Part shown: positions 1 to 5,190 of the stretch, in pieces | Position numbering within the stretch: position 1 is the stretch's first letter | Layout: each line of letters begins with the position of its first letter | NCBI GenBank assembly: GCA_002434595.1 | Contig: DJKK01000033.1 | Location: 1-5,190 of the forward strand | DNA: 5,190 nucleotides | Source: Alphaproteobacteria bacterium UBA6544 | Lineage (GTDB): Bacteria > Pseudomonadota > Alphaproteobacteria > UBA8366 | Direction of reading: 5' to 3' | Made by a program: the position numbers and the translations under genes | Notes under the pieces: model-generated | The model's input: the letters and a program-made list of their open reading frames with translations, nothing else | What the model was told of the DNA's origin: nothing | Database searches by the model: none

Positions 1-207
1 GACCTCGACAAGCTCAACTGTCCGGTCCTATTGATCCACCCGGATTCAAGTCCCTTCCTGCCGGTTACTATGTCCGCCGAGATCCATAGCCTTCTGCCAA
101 ATTCGGAGATGATGGTGATCCCTCACGCAAAGCATGCGATCGCCTGCAGTCACGCCACCGAAGGCGCTCTGGCCTTTATGAATTTCGTCAGCGAGAGGGT
201 GCACTAA
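1..207 (+). CDS. alpha/beta hydrolase, C-terminal fragment (5' end outside window)
   Basis: The frame is open from the first base to a TAA at 205-207 and encodes the last 68 residues of a protein whose start lies outside the window. Its beginning, CPVLLIHPDSSPFLP (residues 7-21), resembles the penultimate core strand of alpha/beta hydrolases followed by the loop that often carries the acidic triad residue; Asp15 is a candidate. After a helix and a short strand (MMVIP) comes PHAKHAI, where His45 sits at the position of the catalytic histidine that ends the fold. The nucleophile elbow is not in view, so substrate and triad cannot be confirmed. The next gene's ribosome binding site overlaps the stop codon, which places this gene at the front of the same likely operon. 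Hydrolases of this kind, next to a crotonase, usually act on esters, CoA thioesters or C-C bonds of ring-cleavage products; which one applies here is not visible. The family call is fairly safe, the function open. Confidence 0.75.
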   Translation, partial: DLDKLNCPVLLIHPDSSPFLPVTMSAEIHSLLPNSEMMVIPHAKHAIACSHATEGALAFMNFVSERVH

Positions 208-211
208 GGAG
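206..211 (+). promoter_or_regulatory. Shine-Dalgarno AAGGAG that fixes the crotonase start at 219
   Basis: AAGGAG is a near-ideal ribosome binding site, 7 nt upstream of the ATG at 219-221, and its first two bases are the last two bases of the upstream TAA stop. No comparable site precedes the TTG at 273, the first possible in-frame start after the premature stop. This is the main argument that the gene was built to start at 219 and that the TAA at codon 8 is a defect, or an unusual signal, rather than an upstream non-coding stop. The overlap with the upstream stop suggests translational coupling to the hydrolase. Confidence 0.8.
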
Positions 212-218
212 AAATCGA

Positions 219-1079
219 ATGTCGTACGAGAATATCCTCTAAGAGAAACAAGGTGCCGTCGCTTATGTCACCTTGAACCGACCAGAAAAATTGAATGCCC
301 TGTCAGACGACTTACAGGCGGAAGTGCGGGATGCTCTGGAGGACGCAGGATGGACGGATGACGCAATTCGGGTGATTGTCTTGAAGGCCTCGGGACGCGC
401 GTTCAGTGCCGGGTTCGACATCACGACATCGGCCAGGGTCAATGCCGTCGAACGTCGGGCCAAATATCTTAAGGGTAAGACCTTCAGCGCCTCTGGTTGG
501 TGGGATGTATTCTGGAACAACCCGAAACCAATCATCGCCCAAATTCATGGGTTCTGCATCGCAGGTGGCCTCGCGACTGCGACATTCTGCGACCTGCGCA
601 TCTGCTCCGAAGATGCGAAGTTTGGCGCGCCCGAAATTCGCACCGGTGGCCCTTACATTCCCGCGGTATGGCCTTGGGTAATCGGGATGAGCAAGGCGCG
701 CGAGCTGCTCTATACCGGAAATCTGATTGACGCCGCGGAAGCCAAACGCCTTGACCTCGTAAACGAGGTCGTCCCGATCGAGGAACTGGACGCGGCGGTA
801 GAACGCCAGGCGCTAACGATAGCCAAGCTCCCGGCAGCGACCGTCGAATATAACAAGAAACTCATCAACGCGTCGTACGAGCACATGGGTGTGCGTCAGG
901 TCATAGAACGGTCCTTGGAACTCGAGGCCATAACACTCGCAAGCCAGAACTCCTCTCCTGAGATTGAGGAGTTTAATGGCATCCGGGAAAAGGACGGCCT
1001 CAAAGCAGCCCTTAACTGGAATGCGGAACGCTTCGTCGACGAAGATGCCTGGTTCAAGAAATCCCGCGAACGCGGTTAG
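219..1079 (+). pseudogene. enoyl-CoA hydratase/isomerase (crotonase) family protein, interrupted by TAA at codon 8
   Basis: From the ATG at 219 the frame reads MSYENIL, a TAA at 240-242, then EKQGAVAYVTLNRPEKLNAL and onward to TAG at 1077-1079: 286 codons with one internal stop. The reading on both sides of the stop is the standard crotonase N-terminus, so the frame is continuous across it. Crotonases bind acyl-CoA and stabilise a thioester enolate in an oxyanion hole. The two hole-forming segments are present: RAFSAGFD (Ala64 region) and IAGGL (Gly116 region). The second catalytic glutamate of hydratases (rat Glu164) corresponds to Glu139 in FGAPE, but the first (rat Glu144) is replaced by Ala119 in GGLATA, so simple hydratase activity is doubtful; isomerase, hydrolase or dehydratase variants fit better. 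The usual Gly-rich loop after Glu139 is replaced by GGPYIPAVWPW. If translation restarts at the TTG at 273 (codon 19), the product has 268 residues, lacks the first beta strand and has no visible ribosome binding site. It may be a recent pseudogene, a sequence error, or a weakly restarted gene. The family assignment is firm; the disrupted status depends on the base call. Confidence 0.85.
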
Positions 1080-1112
1080 GAAACGATTACCGAGAAATTT
1101 GGGAAATAGGAA

Positions 1113-2360
1113 ATGTTCGACTACGTCATCGAACGCGCTGAAGCGAACGCAAACATTCGCCTGCACGCGAGTTTCGAACCACTGGCCTTCGCCATTGGAT
1201 GCGGAGACGAGACAACTTTCATGACTGTCGACAATGAGGGCGCACGCCTCTCGACCGAAACGCCACCCGACGGCGCCATCTTCACGATGACAGCGAGTGT
1301 CGAAGCATGGCGTGAGTTCCGTAAAGACGAACCGAAGCCAGGGTTCCAGACTTTAAGCGCCATGCGCCGCACGCAAAACCTCCTGGTCGAAGGTGACATG
1401 GTGGCCTTCTTTCGACACTTGATGCTGCTGGAACTCCTGTTCTCAGATCTCTCCGACGCGCCAATTGCAAACGGTGGAAACGGCCATACCCCCACGATCG
1501 AACCGGTAATAGGGCGCTACCTCCGCCTTGAGATCGACGGAAGACCCCACCGCCTTTACTTCGAGGAGGTAGGAGACGGTCAGCCCCTCCTCTGTCTCCA
1601 CACTGCCGGAAGCGATGGAAGACAATTCCGGCACCTACTGAATGACCCTTCCGTGACAAATCGATTTCGCGTAATCGCTTTCGACATGCCCTGGCACGGC
1701 AAGTCGTCGCCACCCGCCGGGTTCGAACACGTGGTCTACGAGCTGACCACCGACAAGTATGTCGAGATGATCCTCGCGGTCGCAAACGCACTAAACCTGA
1801 CAAACCCGGTCGTGATGGGCTGCTCCATCGGCGGTCGGGCCGTGTTACATCTGGCGCTACGGCATGGCGAGCGGTTCCGGGCCGCCATCGGCCTGCAATC
1901 CGCTCTCTACGCGGAAGACCGTAGTCTGGGCGACCCGCAGCCGGAAATGGCCTTGCATCGCCCCGACATTCATGGCGGCAAGCTCGCCGGTGCGTCGATG
2001 GCGGGCATGATCGCCCCGCAATCACCGTCGGCGGAGCGATGGGAGACGATGTGGCATTACATGCAGGGTGGCCCCGGCATATTCTGGGGAGACATCCGCT
2101 ACTACTTCGACAACGGAGATCTCCGTAATGGCGGCGCGGACAGTCTCTCGGAGTCCACGTGCCCCTTATACCTTCTGAGCGGCGAATACGACCCGTCCGC
2201 CACACCGGAGATGGGCCGCGAAGTCGCCGAACTCGCCAATGCCGTTCATTTCGAGGTAATGGAGGGTATGGGCCACTTTCCAATGTCGGAGAATCCAGCA
2301 CTCTTCCGCGAGTACCTGCTGCCTGTCCTCGACAATATCCTCGAGAAGACGGAACCCTAA
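1113..2360 (+). CDS. two-domain protein: SCP2-like N-terminus fused to alpha/beta hydrolase
   Basis: A 415-residue protein. Residues about 1-110 resemble an SCP2-type lipid/sterol-carrier fold: alternating strands (SFEPLAFAIGC, FTMTAS), then an AWREFRKDEPKPGFQ stretch and GDMVAFFRHLMLLELLF, which looks like the hydrophobic-pocket helix of that family. A Gly/Asn-rich linker at 119-125 leads to a complete alpha/beta hydrolase core from about 133. There, HTAG (163-166) is the oxyanion loop after the first core strand, DMPWHGKS (191-198) the following loop, GCSIGG (236-241) the nucleophile elbow with Ser238, Asp360 in SGEYDPS the acid, and His388 in GMGHFP the base. The full triad predicts an active serine hydrolase. 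The ATG at 1113 lies 33 nt after the crotonase stop and has only a weak GGGA at 1101-1104 at suitable distance; an AGGA at 1108-1111 is too close. The carrier domain probably helps present a hydrophobic or CoA-bound substrate, but that is inference. The hydrolase part is secure; the SCP2 assignment is from pattern only. Confidence 0.88.
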   Translation: MFDYVIERAEANANIRLHASFEPLAFAIGCGDETTFMTVDNEGARLSTETPPDGAIFTMTASVEAWREFRKDEPKPGFQTLSAMRRTQNLLVEGDMVAFFRHLMLLELLFSDLSDAPIANGGNGHTPTIEPVIGRYLRLEIDGRPHRLYFEEVGDGQPLLCLHTAGSDGRQFRHLLNDPSVTNRFRVIAFDMPWHGKSSPPAGFEHVVYELTTDKYVEMILAVANALNLTNPVVMGCSIGGRAVLHLALRHGERFRAAIGLQSALYAEDRSLGDPQPEMALHRPDIHGGKLAGASMAGMIAPQSPSAERWETMWHYMQGGPGIFWGDIRYYFDNGDLRNGGADSLSESTCPLYLLSGEYDPSATPEMGREVAELANAVHFEVMEGMGHFPMSENPALFREYLLPVLDNILEKTEP

Positions 2361-2404
2361 CGTTTCCGCGTGACCCGCTCTTCCGGTCGGTCTAAGCATG
2401 CGGA

Positions 2405-3775
2405 ATGAGGCCAGCCAACCATATAAACGAGCCTTGGCGGCAGGAAATGCGGGCGACGACGCGGCTCGCTGGACCTTTGGCCGTGACCCAGCTCGCTCAA
2501 TTCTCGCTGACGCTCACTGATACCGTGCTGATCGGTCGCGTCGGTAGCGATGCGCTGGCCGCGGTCGGCCTCGGCTCGACCCTCTACATCGTTGCATACT
2601 TGCTATGCATGGGCATTCTAGCCGCTGTGCCGCCCCTCGCCGCGCAGGCATACGGCGCCCGAAACCCACGACAGATGCGCCGGATTGTAAGGCAAGGCCT
2701 TTGGATCGCCATGTTGATCGGGTCTCTATCGATCCTGGCACTCTGGCCGGCCGAGCAAATCTTCTTGCTGTTAGGACAAACTCGCGACCTCGCTGCCGTA
2801 TCTCAGGAATACGTACGCGCTGCCGTATGGGGAATCATCCCGGGCCTCTGCGTGATCTGCCTGCGTGGTTACATCTCCGTGATGGAGCGCCCGGGCCTTA
2901 TCCTCGTCGTTATGCTGTGTGGCTTCGTGGTTAACGCTCTCGCCGACTACGCGCTGATATTCGGTGTCTGGGGCTTCCCAAAGCTCGAAGTGATGGGCGT
3001 CGGCCTGGCCACGGCGATCACAAATCTCATGATGTGCGCCATCATCATGACCATCGCCATGAAGGCCGGCCGAATGCGGCAATATTATGTGCTCGGTCGG
3101 CTATGGCGGAGCGATTGGTCTGCCTTCCGCGACATCTTTCGTGTCGGCATCCCCATTTCGATGATGATCATGATGGAACATTCGCTGTTCGCGTCGGCGA
3201 CGTTCATGATGGGCAATCTCGGCACAGCCGCAGTCGCGGCTCACACGATCGCGCTGAATCTCGCGGCCACCAGTTTCATGGTTCCCCTCGGTATTGGTCA
3301 GGCGGCGGTGGTGCGGGTTGGTCTCGCCGTCGGCAGGAAAGATCCTGACGGAATTCGACGCGCTGGATGGACCGCACTCGTAATCGGCGGCCTCTTTATG
3401 CTAATCCCTGCCCTGCTGTTCGCCTTTTTCCCAAAGGCGCTTATCGGCCTGTTCATTGATGTCGATGCGCCGGAGAACGCCAACGTGCTAGCATTGGGCA
3501 TGTCCTACCTGCGGATCGCCGCCTTCTTCCAATTGTTCGACGGTATTCAATGCATTGCCGCGCATGTCCTGCGTGGTCACAGGGATACACGAACGCCCAT
3601 GATGGCCGCGGCGCTTTCATACTTGATCATTGGCTTCCCGAGCGCCTTTTACATGGCGTTTCACACGCCGCTGGCCGGCGATGGAATTTGGTGGGGCCTG
3701 CTTGTGGCCCTTGGCCTTGTCGCCGTCTTCCTGACACTACGAATCCACCGACTAAACCGGCAGGTCTCGACGTGA
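2405..3775 (+). CDS. MATE family multidrug/cation antiporter (NorM-like)
   Basis: A 456-residue inner-membrane protein with about twelve hydrophobic segments (roughly 22-42, 54-80, 98-116, 137-157, 165-187, 196-219, 246-270, 279-304, 322-343, 362-384, 396-418, 426-446), the size and layout of MATE exporters. The two six-helix halves each begin in the characteristic way: PLAVTQLAQFSLTLTDTVLIGRVG in the first (Asp39) and GIPISMMIMMEHSLF in the second (Glu258). Asp39, Glu258 and Asp379 (QLFDGIQ) sit in the contexts of the acidic residues D36, E255 and D371 known for cation coupling in Vibrio cholerae NorM; this match is by eye. Such proteins expel cationic drugs or metabolites in exchange for Na+ or H+. 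The ATG at 2405 has no clear ribosome binding site; Met15 at 2447 is an alternative but would drop the normal amphipathic N-terminal helix. The gene follows the hydrolase by 44 nt and overlaps the next gene by 4 nt. Substrate cannot be told. Confidence 0.94.
   Translation: MRPANHINEPWRQEMRATTRLAGPLAVTQLAQFSLTLTDTVLIGRVGSDALAAVGLGSTLYIVAYLLCMGILAAVPPLAAQAYGARNPRQMRRIVRQGLWIAMLIGSLSILALWPAEQIFLLLGQTRDLAAVSQEYVRAAVWGIIPGLCVICLRGYISVMERPGLILVVMLCGFVVNALADYALIFGVWGFPKLEVMGVGLATAITNLMMCAIIMTIAMKAGRMRQYYVLGRLWRSDWSAFRDIFRVGIPISMMIMMEHSLFASATFMMGNLGTAAVAAHTIALNLAATSFMVPLGIGQAAVVRVGLAVGRKDPDGIRRAGWTALVIGGLFMLIPALLFAFFPKALIGLFIDVDAPENANVLALGMSYLRIAAFFQLFDGIQCIAAHVLRGHRDTRTPMMAAALSYLIIGFPSAFYMAFHTPLAGDGIWWGLLVALGLVAVFLTLRIHRLNRQVST
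3759..3764 (+). promoter_or_regulatory. ribosome binding site for tlyA inside the MATE gene
   Basis: GGCAGG lies 7 nt upstream of the GTG at 3772 and within the last codons of the MATE gene. It supports the GTG start over the much longer open frame that reaches back to an ATG at 3550, which has no TlyA-like sequence. Confidence 0.55.
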
Positions 3776-4536
3776 GCAAGCCGGGGAAACGGGTGCGAGC
3801 CGATAAGGCGCTGTTGGATCAAGGCTTGGTCGAAACGCGGACCAAAGCGCAAGCCTTGATCATGGCGGGGAAGGTGTATGCAGGCGACCAACGCATTGAA
3901 AAAGCAGGTGATTCGATCTCACCCGATACTTCTCTCACCGTCCGCGGCGAGGACCATCCCTGGGTATCGCGCGGCGGCCTCAAGCTCGAACACGGCTTAA
4001 AACATTTCGATATCGATCCGACGAACTGTGTGTGTATCGATGTCGGTGCATCTACTGGCGGATTTACCGAAGTCCTGCTCCAGAGTAATGCTGCTAAGGT
4101 GTACGCGGTCGATGTTGGAAAGGGTCAACTCGACTGGACATTGCGCCAAGACGAACGGGTTACTGTGCTGGAAGGCGTCAATGCGCGCTATCTGACCACG
4201 GAACACATACCGGAATTGGTCGACCTCGTTGTTTGCGACGCCAGTTTCATCGGGTTGGAGAAAATCCTACCCGCACCGCTTTCGTTGACGAAACCTGGCT
4301 CTCGGTTGATTGCATTAATCAAGCCCCAGTTCCAGGCCGGGCGCAGTGACGTCGGCAAAGGCGGCGTCGTGCGTGATCCCGCTGTCCATGAGCGTGTATG
4401 CGCCGAGGTAGCGACCTGGCTAACAGACGAAGACTGGAAGGTATCGGGTATCGCGGAGAGCCCTGTTAAAGGACCCAAAGGAAATATCGAGTTTCTGATC
4501 GCTGCGTTTCGGCAATACAAGAACAAGGACGCCTAG
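3772..4536 (+). CDS. tlyA: TlyA-type rRNA (cytidine-2'-O)-methyltransferase
   Basis: A 254-residue protein starting with GTG. Residues about 7-67 form an S4 RNA-binding domain (KRVRADKALLDQGLVETRTK, then ALIMAGKVYAGDQ), followed by the SRGGLKL junction and an FtsJ/RrmJ-like methyltransferase domain. The SAM-binding loop is CIDVGASTGGFTE (88-100), and VYAVDVGKGQLDW (110-122) is the following acidic strand. The catalytic tetrad K69-D154-K182-E238 known from Mycobacterium tuberculosis TlyA appears here as Lys71, Asp156 (CDASFI), Lys184 (ALIKPQ) and Glu240 (GNIEF), shifted by two throughout. TlyA proteins methylate ribose 2'-OH groups of rRNA cytidines; M. tuberculosis TlyA acts on 16S and 23S rRNA and its loss gives capreomycin resistance. 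Whether this member modifies one or both subunits cannot be read from the sequence. The start overlaps the MATE stop as GTGA, indicating translational coupling. An in-frame extension back to 3550 encodes unrelated Cys/Pro/Trp-rich shadow sequence and is not part of the gene. Confidence 0.95.
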   Translation: MSKPGKRVRADKALLDQGLVETRTKAQALIMAGKVYAGDQRIEKAGDSISPDTSLTVRGEDHPWVSRGGLKLEHGLKHFDIDPTNCVCIDVGASTGGFTEVLLQSNAAKVYAVDVGKGQLDWTLRQDERVTVLEGVNARYLTTEHIPELVDLVVCDASFIGLEKILPAPLSLTKPGSRLIALIKPQFQAGRSDVGKGGVVRDPAVHERVCAEVATWLTDEDWKVSGIAESPVKGPKGNIEFLIAAFRQYKNKDA

Positions 4537-4538
4537 AC

Positions 4539-4916
4539 TCACTGAGGTGCGCCGTAGACATAACGCGTGTTGATTTCCGTCTCGTTACCATCCGGATCAA
4601 TCATGAAGAGCGCGCGATTCTTGCCACGTTCACCGTAGGGACCGCGTGTAAAGAAACGTCCTCCCTCAAACTTGGAGAGAATTTCGTCAAATTCCTCTTC
4701 CTATACAGTCACTGCAAAATGTAATGGACCGCCACCTTGGTGTCTTCCCGTATGGTTTTCTATTTGCAGGACGAGATGTCCTCGGTCCATCTGCAGGTAG
4801 GTGCGTTCGTTGTCTTGCTTGTCGAGTGGAATTCCAAGGATGCCGTTGTAGAATTCAATTGCCTTGTCCATGTCTCGGACTTTGAGAAAAAACTCTTCAA
4901 TACCGATCACTGCCAT
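4539..4916 (-). pseudogene. VOC/glyoxalase-fold protein, interrupted by TAG at codon 72
   Basis: On the minus strand the ATG at 4916-4914 opens a frame of 125 codons ending in TGA at 4541-4539, the normal length of a single VOC-domain protein, with one internal TAG at 4703-4701. Before the stop, IEEFFLKVRDMDKAIEFYNG is the first beta-alpha-beta module and GPLHFAVTV the start of the second. After it, EEEFDEILSKFEGGRFF, KNRALFMIDPDGNETEI and NTRYVYG complete the domain. Expected metal positions are Glu8 (where many members have His), His66 and Glu114. The truncated 71-residue product loses the second module and Glu114, so it should be inactive. Family members include glyoxalases, fosfomycin-resistance thiol transferases, extradiol dioxygenases and many uncharacterised proteins; nothing here selects one. 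GGAAGG (plus-strand 4926-4931) lies 9 nt upstream of the ATG as ribosome binding site. The gene converges on tlyA and diverges from a glutathione transferase gene. Local G+C is about 48%. Apart from the stop, the frame is intact. Confidence 0.85.
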
Positions 4917-4925
4917 CGCCCTGGA

Positions 4926-4931
4926 CCTTCC
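4926..4931 (-). promoter_or_regulatory. ribosome binding site of the VOC gene
   Basis: Read on the minus strand this is GGAAGG, 9 nt upstream of the VOC start codon. A second GGAAGG occurs 24 nt further upstream (plus-strand 4950-4955) as part of a 9-nt direct repeat CCTTCCATC, but is too far from the ATG to act in initiation there. Confidence 0.5.
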
Positions 4932-4941
4932 ATCAATATTC

Positions 4942-4966
4942 GGTAATGCCCTTCCATCGCATCACC
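4942..4966. repeat. imperfect inverted repeat in the divergent VOC/GST spacer, possible operator
   Basis: GGTAATGC (4942-4949) and GCATCACC (4959-4966) are inverted copies with seven of eight positions matching, separated by 9 nt and centred near 4954. It is the only clear dyad in the 82-bp spacer between two divergent genes. On the minus-strand transcript the single mismatch becomes a G-U pair, so an 8-bp hairpin ahead of the VOC gene is also possible. Size and spacing suit a dimeric regulator, but no specific regulator family is recognised and chance occurrence is possible. Confidence 0.35.
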
Positions 4967-4998
4967 TTCGCAAAGAGATATAGAACGGATCAATCGAG

Positions 4999-5190
4999 AT
5001 GTTGAAATTCTACTACAATACCGGACCGAACCCGATGAAGATCGCGCTCTTTCTTGAAGAGGCCGGGCTAGACTATGAACCGATACCACTCGACACGCGG
5101 AAAGGAGACCAACATCTGGCTGAGTATTTGATAATCAATCCGAACGCCAAGGCCCCGACCATTGTTGATGGCGATGTCACGGTCTTCGAC
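4999..5190 (+). CDS. glutathione S-transferase, YfcG-like, N-terminal part (3' end outside window)
   Basis: The ATG at 4999 opens a frame that stays open to the last base, giving 64 residues of the thioredoxin-like N-terminal domain of a glutathione S-transferase. FYYNTGPNPMKIALFLEEAG aligns by eye with the start of Escherichia coli YfcG, and Asn11 falls on the Asn11 of that protein, which contacts glutathione. EYLIINPNAKAPTIVDGD (residues 42-59) is the segment leading to the invariant cis-proline (Pro53), and the fragment stops just before the expected Ser of the glutathione-binding FDS/FES turn. YfcG-type enzymes are cytosolic and have disulfide-bond reductase activity with glutathione rather than classical conjugating activity. 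The C-terminal helical domain is outside the window. The start has only a weak GAG directly before it, but it matches the family N-terminus exactly. The divergent VOC gene belongs to a fold that also includes glutathione-dependent enzymes, so joint regulation is conceivable. Confidence 0.9.
   Translation, partial: MLKFYYNTGPNPMKIALFLEEAGLDYEPIPLDTRKGDQHLAEYLIINPNAKAPTIVDGDVTVFD

Noticed and set aside
1077..1113. TAGGAAA repeated at 1077-1083 and 1107-1113 between crotonase and hydrolase
   Set aside because: A 7-nt repeat occurring twice around stop and start signals is readily due to chance; it explains the two in-frame TAGs but shows no further structure.
1282..2301. 339-codon open frame on the minus strand across the hydrolase gene
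   Set aside because: Extremely Arg/Pro-rich with no recognisable fold, opposite a clearly conserved hydrolase; it is the usual antisense shadow in G+C-rich DNA.
219..2360. A reassigned genetic code in which TAA and TAG are sense codons
   Set aside because: The upstream hydrolase and the SCP2-hydrolase end at TAA, and the crotonase and tlyA at TAG, each where the family should end. Reading TAG as sense would fuse the crotonase in frame into the SCP2-hydrolase gene (TAG at 1077 and 1107, ATG at 1113), which is not a known arrangement.
2361..2404. Possible terminator between the SCP2-hydrolase and MATE genes
   Set aside because: Only a 4-bp GACC/GGTC pairing with a 9-nt loop (GACC near 2371, GGTC near 2384) and no following T-run; too weak to call.
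2398..2430. ATG at 2398 as an alternative start near the MATE gene
   Set aside because: It is out of frame with the MATE protein and leads to no recognisable product.
3550..3771. In-frame ATG-started extension upstream of tlyA
   Set aside because: It lies inside the MATE gene in another frame, encodes Cys/Trp/Pro-rich sequence unlike any S4 domain leader, and the family N-terminus matches the GTG at 3772, which has its own ribosome binding site.
4737..4946. Plus-strand open frame antisense to the VOC gene
   Set aside because: No family resemblance and no ribosome binding site; the minus-strand frame carries the conserved VOC pattern.

Overview
The window reads as a compact, gene-dense stretch of a Gram-negative, probably alphaproteobacterial chromosome. 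This placement is an inference from the style of the TlyA, YfcG-like glutathione transferase and crotonase/hydrolase proteins and from G+C that is near 60% in sampled blocks on the left; no search was run. Six protein genes are visible, two of them cut by the window edges, and no RNA gene, insertion sequence or CRISPR array was seen.

Left block (1-2360, all +): the C-terminal end of an alpha/beta hydrolase, then a crotonase-fold (enoyl-CoA hydratase/isomerase family) gene whose Shine-Dalgarno overlaps the previous stop codon, then a two-domain protein with an SCP2-like N-terminus and an alpha/beta hydrolase C-terminus. Spacing is tight (11 and 33 nt), so this looks like one operon for CoA-ester or ester/ring-cleavage chemistry on an unknown substrate. 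The crotonase gene has an in-frame TAA at codon 8, although the rest of the frame is intact.

Middle block (2405-4536, +): a 12-helix MATE-family multidrug/cation antiporter, overlapping by 4 nt (GTGA) a TlyA-type rRNA 2'-O-methyltransferase (S4 plus FtsJ-like domains, catalytic K-D-K-E tetrad visible). The overlap suggests translational coupling of an efflux pump and a ribosome-modifying enzyme.

Right block (4539-5190): a glyoxalase/VOC-fold gene on the minus strand, converging on tlyA with only 2 nt between stop codons and carrying an in-frame TAG at codon 72. It is divergent from the start of a YfcG-like glutathione S-transferase gene that runs off the window. The 82-bp divergent spacer contains an imperfect inverted repeat that could be an operator. 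The VOC region has lower G+C (about 48%) than the left and middle blocks.

The most notable observation is the pair of isolated nonsense codons, one in the crotonase gene and one in the VOC gene. Both frames are otherwise full length and conserved in appearance. The options are very recent inactivation, consensus errors in the assembly, or some form of recoding; the normal use of TAA, TAG and TGA as terminators by the neighbouring genes argues against a reassigned code.
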